Shown: positions 10,314 through 20,234 of the stretch, in pieces | Layout of the letters: each line of letters begins with the position of its first letter | Position numbering within the stretch: position 1 is the stretch's first letter | Assembly: GCA_014058105.1 (NCBI GenBank) | Contig: JACGCM010002399.1 | Span: forward strand, 447,501-511,500 | DNA: 64,000 nucleotides | Direction: 5' to 3' | From: Kingdonia uniflora | Lineage: Eukaryota; Streptophyta; Magnoliopsida; Ranunculales; Circaeasteraceae | Position numbers and translations under genes: made by a program | The notes under the pieces: generated by a model | What the model was told of the DNA's origin: nothing | The model's input: the letters and a program-made list of their open reading frames with translations, nothing else | Database searches by the model: none

Positions 10314-11227
10314 ACATGTGGAAGAGAATCTACTTTTGCCTCTTGGTGACTTCCCTCTATAACTAAAAGTTGCTCGTTCGGCTTGTTATTCGGCTCCTCA
10401 ACTTGGTAATATTTGAGGACAACCGTCGTTGATGACGAACTAGGTATCGAGTCTGGTTGGAGAGTTTTGGCGCGGTTCAGGCCTGGGTCTGGGTCGAGTT
10501 TAGGTGAATCTAGGTTTGGGCTTAAAATCCACAAATGTTGATCAGGTAAGTGGGGAAAGTTTGCTTCCCGTGCAATCGTTGGCACGGGATCAACCCCTAT
10601 TTCCCTCTCGCAATTGTTCCTCTTCACCATCGCAAAATTTGTAAGTTCTTGAGCTAGGGTTTCAACCCCGGACATGGCTGGATTTGGGGATACCCATTAA
10701 ACTATATTGAGTGCTCCTCCCTCGCAAGTTGTCTGTCTCAAATCTGTAACGTCTTCACCTTCACCTCTGGCTAGGTTTTGATATTCCTCCTCGATTTCGA
10801 TCAACTTTTCTTGATGTATTGTTGTGCTACTCGTGATCGTTGATGGTTTTTCATTAACCGGACCTTCCAAAATGGTCAGCGTCTCTTTGATCGCCGTATC
10901 ATACATCGGGATTTGATCGAAAATCAAAGAGACGCTCACGTCGCTATCAGCGAGAAGACATACAAACGGAGTTTCTGTTTCACCGGTCTGTGCAATGGTG
11001 CTTTAATCTTTGGGATAATCTTCATAAATAGGCAGTAAAATCGTTGTTGATTGGGGGGCGGGAAAAAGGCTCCTCTACCTTCGACAAGATTGACAAGCTT
11101 GTCGACTTTATCCGTTAGGGTTACTATACCTTGAGCTAGAGTTGGTCTCTTCGTCGCAGTTCTTCCACGAAGCATATTTGCTCTTGAAACTGACTACACT
11201 TAAATCTCACGCAGCTCTGGTACCAAT

Positions 11228-11534
11228 TGACGAGATTACTACGAGTGCGGAAGCAAGATTCGTAAGAAGATTACGTTGTATTTGAGAGTTAGGGAAAACT
11301 ACTAGTTTCTACTAAACAAATCAACTTTCTTTAATCAAAATCAACTTAGAAACAAATAACCTAGACCTCCCATTTTATAGAACATAAGGGGGGTTAAAAT
11401 TAGGAACTTTAATTCTAATTGAAATAAACATCTACTTAAATTGAGAAACTGTTAATAAACTATATTGGACCTCTCCAACAGAGCTTAAGCTAAAGCATAA
11501 AATATAAAGCATTAATTAAACATAGGTCACATCA
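11228..11534 (-). repeat. Element B, 5' LTR and primer-binding site
   Basis: 307 bp. The Met-tRNA-like primer site TGGTACCAGAGC lies directly downstream on the minus strand, at 11225-11214. Start TGATGTGAC and end CGTCA are read on the minus strand. Confidence 0.85.
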
Positions 11535-11556
11535 AATACAGTACATGGATGCAACC

Positions 11557-11735
11557 TCATTTAAATTCTCGTGATTCGTCAAGCAATTTTCCTTGGAGCT
11601 TGTTCAGGAAGTAAAAGAGCTCCTCATCCTCAAAACAAATATTAGGCGGACAACTATATATGCAAACTTTAATTCCCAAGTGCTTCAATTTGAACACCAA
11701 AGCTCTTCCCTCATTTGGAGAACTACTGAAAGCCA
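11557..11735 (-). CDS. Likely last exon of an unidentified gene
   Basis: The minus strand is open from an acceptor-like ctttcag (about 11740) to TGA at 11557-11559 and reads SPNEGRALVFKLKHLGIKV, CIYSCPPNICFEDEELFYFL and NKLQGKLLDESREFK. Composition is that of a real soluble protein rather than noise, but I do not recognise the family. Upstream exons were not found; the copia fragment at 11998 lies about 260 bp upstream and may have separated them. Element B is inserted 20-odd bases past the stop, in what would be the 3' UTR. This could be an exon of a live gene or a left-over fragment. Confidence 0.4.
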
Positions 11736-11997
11736 CTTGTAAATGAGAATGTAACTAAGGAAGACCAGCTTCATCAAATTTGGCTAGTTAACAAGATCTT
11801 GACATTCTATTACATTCAAGCTTCAGCCTCATTACTCGCTCTATACTTTCATTAATGACTGATGTTTGTCTTACTTTATGTATTATATGTTTGACATTGC
11901 TAGCCTTGCTATCCATTCCACCTAATACAGTAGTATAGTTATGCCCAACTTAATTTTATGTAATGCAAGCATTGTAGTTTGTCAATATAGTAAAAAT

Positions 11998-12238
11998 TGT
12001 TGTAACCCATTGTAACTTAGTAAAGAGAAGGAGAGGAAAGAGGGGAGGAGAGGAACGAGAGTTTTATTCAGAGTAAAACGTTAGGACTAAATGGGGTCTT
12101 TTTTACATATTTATAGCCTCCAAGAGGTGCCTCTCTATAACCAATTAACTATCATAACTAATAACTAGCTAGTCTCTTGGGCTTCCATATGCGGGCTTCC
12201 AAACCCTTCTAACTTGGGCTTGGACCCGAGTTATAACA
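11998..12238 (-). repeat. Copia 3' LTR
   Basis: 241 bp, bounded by TGTTATAAC (12238, minus) and GTTACAACA (11998), which are near-inverted repeats. A TATAAATA box lies at 12115-12108 on the minus strand, and the downstream 'ctctcctcccctctttcctctcc' tract is typical of the leader. Confidence 0.8.
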
Positions 12239-12467
12239 CTCACCCTTTTGGGTGTCCGCATATTCTCGAAGTAGCTTGCTCTATTCAAAACCTAACTAGG
12301 AAACCCAAAGGGAAAACCTTGTATAGGAAAGAATGTAACCATTCTTTCAAGATAGCAGGAGACACTCTTAGTGTTTCCTCGTTAAAAACCTTGCATGGAA
12401 AAACCTTTTGTAGGCCGAAAACCATTGCGAAGAGTAAAAGAGTACAACGCACTTTAGTCTTTGGATA

Positions 12468-13737
12468 CTATGGAGAATCTACCCTTGATGGAGAGTCTCC
12501 TCCTGAATTTTGCAATCTGCTAAGTCTTCTCATCCCAATGTCGTAGATCATCTTTCTGAAAGGTCCTCTTGCTAATGCATTGGTGAACAGGTCAGCAAGA
12601 TTTTTTGTTGAATGAACTTGCTGAATGTCAACTACTGCAGTCTCTTGTAGTTCATCATGTGTATGGAAAAACTTTGGCGAGATGTGCTTCGTGTGATCTC
12701 CTTGATGAATCCGCCCCTGAGTTGTTGGATACATGCATAGTTGTTTTCAAAGATTGTTGTAGGTTATGAGCTTCCGATTGATTGTCATCTGTAGCGCGTG
12801 TCGATGTGGTTAATAAGTGCTCTGAGCCAGATAGCTTCTTTTCCAGCTTCATACAGTGCTAGGATCTCAGAATGATTAGAAGATGTTGCCACCATCATCT
12901 ATTTTACTTATCTCCACGATATTGCCTCACCGTTTGTCAAGAATACGTATCATGTTTGTGATCTGACTTTGTGTGGGTCTGAGAGATAGCCAGCGTCTGC
13001 GTACCCAATCAACTTGTTACTTGCTTTCTTTGAGTAGAAAAGTCCAATAAGTCGATTGTTTATTTTAAGTAACGAAAGAGATGTTTTATGCCGTTCTAAT
13101 GCCTTTGCGTAGAGGCAGAACTGTGCCGCACTTATAGATTTACTATAAATGTCTGGTCTTGTACACCCAGTCATGTATATTAAAGCTCCTATGGCTCCTA
13201 AGTATGAAATTTCTGGTCCTAAGAGTTCTTCACCCTCATCTAGAGGACGAAATGGCTTAGACTTGTTGTCTAGAGACCTCAAAATCATTGGCGTTGGGAG
13301 TGTATGACTTTCATCCATACGAAATCGCTGTAGAAGTTTCTTAGTGTATATTGCTTGATGAATCAGCATTTTGCTAGGTAGTTGCTCTATCTGTATTTCT
13401 AAATAGAACTTGGTTGTACCTAGATCTTCCATCTCGAACTCCTCTTTTAAGGAGGCGACATTGTCCTTCATCTCCCCCTGAGTTCCAATGAGAGTTAGGT
13501 CGTCAGCATATACTATGATTATAACAAATCTTGTCTTTGTCTTTTTGATAAACACACATGGGGCTATGAGATCATTAGTACATCCACGATTTCTCAAATG
13601 CTCAGTTAACCGATTGTGCCACATGAATCCATATTCTTTAAGTCCGTATAATGATTTTTATACTTTTAGTGCATATTTTTTTTATCCCCAGGTTTGATAT
13701 GCTTTGGTAAAGGATATCCCTCAGGTATTTCCATGTC
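12468..13737 (-). pseudogene. Copia reverse transcriptase and RNase H, degenerate
   Basis: The RT part (13624-12950, 224 codons open) has VYADDLTLIG with the YADD catalytic motif (13510-13499), EMEDLGTTKFYLEIQIEQ, YTKKLLQRFRMDES, YLGAIGALIYMTGCTRPDIY, ERHKTSLSLLK and KLIGYADAGYLSDPHKVRSQ. RNase H continues after frameshifts (EAIWLRALINHIDT in pieces, 12850-12740) and ends with ISPKFFHTHDELQE, VHSTKNLADLFTNAL and MRRLSRLQNSGGDSPS. These are standard order and spacing for plant copia. Stops and frameshifts at 12734-12950 and before 13624 make it defective. Confidence 0.9.
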
Positions 13738-13935
13738 ACTTCGTGAAAAATAGCTATTTACGACGTTTATGCACAACCATTAATACCAATTTTAACTGTC
13801 ACAATATCAACCAAAATTTTGACATATATATCTGGCGTAAATTAATATAATTGTCGTATTTTCTAAGAAATGTGATCTCTCATTGCAACACAAATAACAG
13901 TCGTCTTTTAATTGCTTAGGGACAATTGTTTATTT
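13738..13935 (+). mobile_element. CACTA-like terminal fragment inserted in the copia RT
   Basis: Bases 13738 on read cacttcgtgaaaaatagcta followed by tttacgacg, the pattern of plant CACTA ends (CACT-c-gaaaaa followed by cgacg subterminal motifs). Further acgac/gtcgt motifs follow to about 13910. It abuts the copia RT exactly at its broken edge. The other end was not found, so the element may be truncated. Confidence 0.35.
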
Positions 13936-15293
13936 TGTATTTTAAGCCAACCCTAAAAAAACATAAAAATATTATTTGAAAGTCTCTCACTCCCTTTCTC
14001 GACCCTCTCCCCTCTCTAATTGTGCTAAAATGTCTAAAAGCATCTCCAGCAGTTGAATGTGAGCTCTGACTGTTGGCCCACCATATTTCCAAAAAAAACC
14101 CAACCTAAACTCAACTCGTCCAGCAGTTAGGCTGACGTATTTTCTTAAATTTCAAATTAACGGACTTCAAAATACCACGCGGTAATCAAAACACCGCCAC
14201 TTCATCTGTTAAATAAACAACTCAGTTAGTCCCTCCCCAAAACTGTTTTCATCCTCCCTCACTATAGTAGCATATTCCCCCGATTTGATAAAAAGAAAGC
14301 AAGTACAATCATGTTAAAGGTATATCATCATTCGAGAAGATTTCAAGTGCACACCTAAAAATCACGACCCTCTACAGTAACCATTATTTTTGGTCAAATA
14401 GAGCTGTTGTACACGATCCGCGAAGTTCGCCCACCACCCAGAAAATTTGGAGAACAATTATTCGTAACTATCTGTATCCATTACAAATACAGGCAGTGCT
14501 TGGAACAACAGAGACATAGTTTTTTACTATCATTCTTAACTTAGTTGTTAGACTTCTCTACAATTGTAATAGCCTAGCACATTGGATTTATCCTCAAAAA
14601 TCCTCCTCGAGGTCATGGTTTTTCTCATATTTCATTGAGTTTCTACGTAAAATCTATTGTGTCCTAGCTTAGAATTGCAATCTCCTTACTAAAGTATTGG
14701 CAGAGTTTACCATCGGGGAAAACACGCCATTACAATCACACTTCATAGCAAAACCATACAAAAAAAAATACCAACCTCAAACGCAATCAAATGGAAATGT
14801 CACGGGGAAACCCGCATCCAAGTTGTTCCCCTAATTTTAAAACAACAAGAGATTCAGACAAAGCTATAATTCGGTCGAAATCCAAAAGAAAAAAAAAGTT
14901 GTATTTGAAGAAATTCAAGGCCAATCACAACCAAACCAATATGAGATTCCACCGTTGCGGTATATTACCGCTCTCCTCGATGGCGTGACGCATATATTTC
15001 AATCCCTAGTGTTCGATGACAGAAAATATTTAGAAATGTTTCAGAAATGGAGAACAACCTAGATGACCAAAACTTGCAATCTCTTTTTTGGAATTTAGAT
15101 AAGCTAACATAGGAGTAATAATATCTCATCAGCTCATCTATGCTGTTAGCAACTAGAAATAGTAGTTGAAGCAACATGGAAAGAAAACAACTAGATATCA
15201 ATATTTTCACTTAAGATGAATATCAAGAATAACTCTTCAAGAACCTGAAGTGGGTTTGCAAATTTAGGAACTTCTACAAGTATCAAGAATGTG
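13936..15293. other. Intergenic stretch, possible truncated MITE
   Basis: AT-rich. Bases 14037-14055 read agcatctccagcagttg, the typical start of Harbinger-type MITEs (compare 18854), but no matching inverted end was seen. The right end (about 15000-15293) is probably the 3' UTR of the minus-strand PRAT-like gene. Short chance frames only. Confidence 0.4.
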
Positions 15294-18066
15294 TCAAGAT
15301 TGTTCGTTACTTGGATTACTTAGAGAGCAAAGTTGTTGTTCACGTTCACGCTTTTTAGCAAGGGCTTCTTCATCAAGTACTTTGATGGGTGACCATTCAG
15401 GCATCGATAACCAACTACTCTTCTGCTTTGAACTTTCATTGTTCCCAAATATAGATTCTCGGTATCTCTGATAGTGAGGCTTTAGTTGCAGCACAGCAAA
15501 ATCAGCCGTGGTTCCCGCTATGGCAAATATAATTGAGTATTTGACAGCACCAAGTTTACCACCTGAATGTTCATAAGTGTATGGGTTAATCTCAGAACCT
15601 CTGGGCAATTGTATTTTACAAAAAACTTATTGAATGATCAGTCTTTCAGATCATCCCACTCCGTTAAAGATTTTCTACTGGTGTTCTTGTGAAGTTGATG
15701 CATAAATTTAAAAACAAATGGTATAGCTAGCTGAAGATTGTATAAGAAACAAAAAAGAAAGTCATACCTTGAAGTCTTCCGAGGAAAGCTCCACTTCCAA
15801 ACCCTCCTAATGCAGAATTTATCAAGTCGTCTGATCGTCTAGTTGCTGCTACGAATTCACGTGCTCCTGTTAAATCGAATATGCTTCTAATTACAAAACT
15901 GCTCAAGAAGTTTGTATATAAGCTATTGCGTTTGTACAGTATTTCATATGGAAAAAGGTTTACATCTTTTATTCAAATGGCTTTCTATTTAGTGCAGGCC
16001 TGATTACAGTCACTTTATAACGAATATGGGGGTATTAGTTTTTTAAGATCCGTTAAAGCTAATCTGTATGTTATGTCCAAGAATAGTTCGGACAGTGACT
16101 TTAAATTAAGCAAAACATGCCCAGTCGTGCCCGTGCACTGCTGGATATACGCACGATTTTATTACTTAGGCCATGTGTAGAAAAGAGAAGAAACCGGTAA
16201 ATAATGCAACGAACACAACCACGACAAACACGCCAGGACCGGGAAAAAGGTCATGGGAAGAAGACTGACCTTTCAAAAATTCTCTATACCTCCCTAATCA
16301 AGTCCCTCCATCTGGCAATGAACTCCTCAATGAATCTGCATATAAAGATTTTCATATACTTTCTCCATAACACAAATAAACCTTGATACCCACAATCAAA
16401 GTAGAAAGAGTACCACATTGTTTCTTTCGAACGAAGTACCTCACATATTTTCAGTATGATCATCCTCCAAATATTATTTCCCCTAAGAGCATAAACTACT
16501 AACAATAACTAGCTAATTTGCGACATTAACTCCAACCACCGGATATAGATCAAGAAAAAGATGAGATGCTCTAACTCGTCACATCTAAAAGCTAAATTCT
16601 AATAAAATTCCCTCCTCTCGAGCTATTCTATATTTTAGATTCTCTCTCTAATAATCAGTTTCCTATCCAGATTTTCTATTGGTCATGATCTTTCTTTATC
16701 GTTCTCCCTTTTCCAAGTTCGCAAGTTTTTGTCGGAGGGTCTGAGACAGATAAACAAAAAACCAGTTCTTGGTCTACAACAAGTTAATTTTCCTCGGACT
16801 TCAGCCACATGCAGAATGTTCATTCTCTGTCTTTCCTACCAAACAAACACTGGGAAATTGGCTTTCCTGGAATCTGCACTCTTCCTCTCTTTACTCGGAC
16901 TTCAGCCATATGCAGAATATTCATTCTGTCTTTCCTACCAAACAAACACTGGGAAATTGGCTTTCCTGGAATCTGCCCTCTTCCTCTCTTTCCTCAGACT
17001 TCAGCCTCATGCAGAATATTCATTCTCTGTCTTTCCTACCAAACAAACACTGAGAAATTGGCTTTACTGGAATCTGCACTCTTCCTCTACAAAAGAGAAA
17101 GGCCATAAAATCAAGATGAATCATTTTCAAGATTATATCACCTAATAGCTAGAATCCCTCAAACAAAACCAAGTCACATCGCTTTTTCCCTAGAATACCA
17201 TGAGGCATAGATGATTTACATGCGAGATAATGCCAATGCCGTCCTTAGAACTAGAAAAATATAAACAACACCGTTATAATACCAATACTATTGCACTCCA
17301 AACATCACTTCTTAAAGGTCATCATATGCTTAAACTAGAACCCCTCTAATTTTCACCCCCATTGCTGAACTAAGAGTTTTAAAGCTTCCATCATTCTTCT
17401 ACTGATAATATCAGTTTTCCGTGCACTTTGCAAAAATGTCTGTGTATCTTTTCTCCATTGTCTCACGTCCACTCTGATAGTGAGACAGCTCCTTCTCTTT
17501 CAACCGAAATATAATAAATATGGCACTCTGAACAAACTGAAATGAGCCATTTAACCCAAATTTCTCGATATCATTCACTAACTCAATGCGGTCATATATA
17601 TCTCATTACTAAACATTCAGTGATCATAAAATCATAATGGGTATCTCCAAATAACTCCAAAAAAAAATTAAAACCAAACTGCAGCTAAATGAAAGAATCC
17701 AATTACCACAGTAACACCCGGTAACGATGGATAAATTAGCAGCATATGTCACGCAAATGTTTGCAGTGCCGAGTGTTGTCCGATGTCTAGACACCAATCC
17801 AGCTAATCCGCCAACAACTCCTACATAACAGCAAAAACACAACATGAATCCAAATCACCCTAAACCTAAATTTAAAAAATAATATCACATCTACGTTGTT
17901 ATAATCTCTAGTGGGAGTTTTACAAAGTATAAATGAAATTGAAAATTAGAGTTTCAGAGATGTCTAGACCTGCAATGAGAGTGGGGAATAAGATGCGCTC
18001 CTCCCAATTCGATGATGGTGGTGGTGTTGGTGAAGAAGACTTTGGGGTTTTGTCATTTGACGCCAT
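15294..18066 (-). CDS. PRAT/Tim17-22-23-like membrane protein, four exons, intact
   Basis: Exons on the minus strand: 18066-17970, 17820-17707, 15866-15768 and 15562-15294. All introns are phase 1 with GT donors and AG acceptors (ATTGCAG/GTCTAG, TGTAG/GAG, TGTG/GTAAT, ACAG/GAG, CAAG/GTATG, TTCAG/GTG). They total 579 bp, 192 residues and TGA, with no stop or frameshift. Glycine-rich hydrophobic segments fall at LIAGVVGGLAGLV, ICVTYAANLSIVTGCY, INSALGGFGSGAFLG and YSIIFAIAGTTADFAV. The stretch RRSDDLINSALGGFGSG fits the RX3DX6GGX3G core of the preprotein and amino-acid transporter signature, so a mitochondrial or plastid inner-membrane protein is likely. The tail is hydrophilic (EEALAKKREREQQ). 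The start was set at MASNDK; an in-frame ATG at 18108 would add 14 residues. The exact family member (Tim subunit, complex I B14.7-like, other) is not resolved. Confidence 0.85.
16795..17090. repeat. Three-copy minisatellite (about 100 bp) in intron 2 of the PRAT-like gene
   Basis: Copies start at about 16795, 16896 and 16995 with cggacttcagcc and run through ctttcctaccaaacaaacac and ttggctttcctggaatctgc. They are 90-95 percent alike by eye. All three frames stay open because of the repeat, but nothing protein-like is encoded. Confidence 0.9.
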
Positions 18067-18233
18067 TGTTGTTGTCTTGTTGAGGTTTGCGATTTCTCTC
18101 CAAAACAAGTGAAGTTCGGTACTTGTGAAATATAGCTGTTAAACGACATTGATGCTAAACTCGGCAGATCATTAGGCTATTTCACTGAAAACAATGTCAT
18201 CATTAGGGTAACGTTTGTTTTTTCACTCACTCC

Positions 18234-18283
18234 CACTCTGAGTGTGAGTGTGAGTCCGAGTCTGAGTCTGAGTCTGAGTGGAG
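18234..18283. repeat. (GAGTST)n microsatellite upstream of the PRAT-like gene
   Basis: Runs of gtgtgagt, then gagtctgagtctgagtct, over about 50 bases, roughly 170 bp upstream of the chosen start codon of the minus-strand gene. Confidence 0.85.
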
Positions 18284-18614
18284 TCTGTGATTATGGACTG
18301 ACTCAAGAAAGTTAGTGGTGTTTGTTTTTTCATCGAGTCAAACTCAGGCTCAAGATAAAACATCTGAAATATCAGACTTTGGCTAAGATCCAATAAGCCA
18401 ACTGAGTGGGAGATCTGAGGAGTGTATATTTTCGCCCCAAATTGCCCTTGATCTAAAACAAAAATTACCAAAACAAAATCATTTCTTCTCTTTCCACAGC
18501 TCCTCCCCAAACGAATCTCAATCTCCTCCAATAGCTCTTCTCGATCTCTTCAAAACGCCAGTAGCTCCTCCTCGCCTCATCCTCATCTCCTCCAAACACA
18601 GCAGCTCCAATACG
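18284..18614. other. Spacer between divergent units
   Basis: CT-rich toward 18480-18600 on the plus strand, which may be 5' leader of the ILR1-like fragment. No other feature seen. Confidence 0.35.
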
Positions 18615-18853
18615 TTGTTGTGCTTTCACAATACAAACTTGTTCTCCCCAATACCCATTTCTTCAAACTCTTTGAATCCCAATGAACTGAGGGAAATCTC
18701 AATGAACTTTCTCAATTATGCGAAAACCCCAAATCTTGTAGAGTGGATGGTTGGTGTTAGGAGGAGAATACATGAGAACCCAGAACTTGGGTTTTAGAAA
18801 TTTGAGACTAGTAAGCTTATTAGAGCTGAATTGGATAAGATGGGTAAACCTTA

Positions 18854-19314
18854 GAGCATCTCCAACAGAGTGGTATGCTATTAAGGTTTTCCCATACTCT
18901 TGCAAAAAACCCATCCAACAGGGGTATGGTGTTCAACATACTCACCCCCATACCCCTCCAAAGTATGCAAAACCTAAACTTGGTGAGGAGTATGTGCATA
19001 CCGCCTAGGCGCTGAACCGTTCAGCGCCCAATAACTTTTTTAATACAGTTGTCTAAACGCTGAACAGTTCAACGCCCAACAATTTTTTTAATACAGTTGT
19101 CCAAGGGGAAAACTAATAATTAATAGACGCTAGGCGCTGAACCGTTCAGCACCCAAGAAAAAATACATATCATTTGGCCTTTTGGTGTTAGGCGATGAAC
19201 CGTTAAGCGCCCAATACAAAAAAAATGTAATTTGCTGTTGGACCAAAACAGTATGCGATTCCGGAATACGGGTATGATAAACCAGAACAGCATACCACTC
19301 TGTTTGAGTTGCTC
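18854..19314. mobile_element. 461-bp PIF/Harbinger-type MITE inside the ILR1-like exon
   Basis: Ends are gagcatctccaacagagtgg and, read from the other side, gagcaactcaaacagagtgg, extending about 26 bp (to ..tatgct). It is flanked by TTA on both sides (18851-18853 and 19315-19317), the usual Harbinger target duplication. Taking out the element and one TTA leaves the host exon in frame (GKP-YKHP). No coding capacity. Confidence 0.92.
19008..19212. repeat. Four palindromic units inside the MITE
   Basis: ggcgctgaaccgttcagcgc at 19008 and diverged copies at about 19056, 19133 and 19191 are each nearly self-complementary over 20 bp. They are separated by 'aataacttttttaatacagttgt'-type spacers in the first two intervals. 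Confidence 0.8.
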
Positions 19315-19426
19315 TTATAAACATCCTGTTGTTGTTACTAGTGTTTTGGGCTATATTGGGACTGGTGGACCGCCTTTTGTTGCACTAAGAGCTGATATGG
19401 ATGCCCTTCCAATGCAGGATTGATTG

Positions 19427-20234
19427 ATTTTTAGCAATTTTTTGTTATGTTGATTAGTAGTTCATTGATCATATAGATGATCAGTAGGTCATTGATCATG
19501 AGAAGAAGAAAAAATTAGTTGGTGTTATGAATTGAAGTAGTTGGAGTAGTTTGGAAGAATCTAGTGTTTGCTAAATGGGTTGATTGGGTATGAGTAGAAG
19601 TGATAAAATTATGCTTGTTTTCATGAATTGAAGCACTGGGAGGAATTTTGTAGAGTTGGATTGATGGGGATTACAGCATGTATTGATTGATGGGAATTTT
19701 TGGTAGGCAAGCTGGGGCTAGGCACCCCATGAACCATGTATTAATGCACAAAATTTTGGAAGTATTACAGCATAATGTACTTCCCCTAGCATCCTCCTCT
19801 AAAATAATAGCGAGTACATATGGCAAGGAGCTGGGGATAAGTACATTTTCTTGTTTATGCATATCTTCTTAACTCTTTAGGCAATACCAATTTACAAGCC
19901 TCTCCTAACTGTTGTGCACCGCTAGTGCTATAAAGATGCATGTGATGGGGTTGGAGTTACTGTCAACTCTCATCTCCTTTGTGCAAATCCAAGAAGATAA
20001 CAAGTTAGGACTGATGAGACCTCCAAAAATGATAGGCATTGTGGGGCATCTTTTTTTCTTTTCTTTTTTGAAGTATGTAGAGTCAACATCATCATCTACT
20101 AAGCTAAGCTTAATGTGTAGAGGGATACAGTGCATAGAGAACACAAGTTGGTATTAGAAAGAGAGTTACAACTCCTTCACCATGTTATTATTCCTCCCTT
20201 AACTCTATACTTTGGACCACCTGCATGTGATAAC
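19427..20234. other. Intergenic stretch, nothing recognised
   Basis: AT-rich. Short open stretches near 19690-19870 and 19912-20157 have no recognisable motif. The left edge of the gypsy element G1 begins at the right end. Confidence 0.4.

Larger units (their letters stand above)
6483..11175 (-). pseudogene. Internal ORF of element B, unknown protein, split by element A
   Basis: From an ATG at 11175, the minus strand reads TKRPTLAQGIVTLTDKVDKL, then frames change. A long part starts at 10675 (GVETLAQELTNFAMVKRNN) and is interrupted at the ACATG target site of element A; it resumes at 7031 (HVALLEEDLKTLAIQVSL) and ends in GGFDVTHP right at the polypurine tract. Across the join the reading frame is kept exactly, and only one stop (TGA, about 6741, between FKK and ITML) breaks the 3' part. 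The protein is hydrophilic. I do not recognise a gag zinc knuckle or any pol motif. It may be a divergent gag-like protein or captured coding sequence. Confidence 0.5.
6163..11534 (-). mobile_element. Element B: non-autonomous LTR retrotransposon (minus), carrying nested element A
   Basis: Two LTRs (6163-6501 and 11228-11534) flank it. On the minus strand the right LTR ends in CGTCA, followed by two bases and TGGTACCAGAGC, a near match to the 3' end of initiator-Met tRNA (usual primer site TGGTATCAGAGC). The left LTR is preceded on the minus strand by the purine tract GACGGAGGGTT. Flanks are gatac (6158-6162) and aatac (11535-11539), a 5-bp target duplication with one change. Without the insertion of element A the element is about 2.1 kb. 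Its internal part encodes one open region with no protease, reverse transcriptase or integrase seen, so it must have moved with proteins made elsewhere. Confidence 0.85.
11998..13737 (-). mobile_element. Ty1/copia retrotransposon, 3' half (minus)
   Basis: The order on the minus strand is reverse transcriptase, RNase H, polypurine tract aaaagggtgag, then an LTR starting TGTTATAAC. Everything upstream of the conserved MEIPEGYPLP motif of the RT is missing, cut sharply at 13737/13738 where a CACTA-like end begins. No matching 5' LTR is in the window. Confidence 0.85.
18615..19426 (+). pseudogene. ILR1-like IAA-amino-acid hydrolase, N-terminal exon fragment split by a MITE
   Basis: Before the MITE the plus strand reads NYAKTPNLVEWMVGVRRRIH, then ENPELGF-stop-KFETSKLI and RAELDKMGKP. 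After it the frame continues as [19 protein letters not shown] followed by [15 protein letters not shown]. This is the N-terminal part of the M20-type amidohydrolases that free auxin from amino-acid conjugates (RR.IHENPEL.., ..[19 protein letters not shown]; the last holds a metal-binding Asp in the family). The TAG at 18795-18797 replaces a usual Glu codon, and the sequence ends with TGA at about 19422 with no splice donor. The remaining three quarters of the enzyme are absent. It is a dead fragment. Confidence 0.8.

Noticed and set aside
14791..14988. 65-codon lysine-rich frame as a small gene
   Set aside because: No splice or start context, no family resemblance; Lys-rich because of A-rich DNA.
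16729..17145. Overlapping 94-138-codon frames in intron 2 of the PRAT-like gene
   Set aside because: All three frames are open only because of the three-copy minisatellite.
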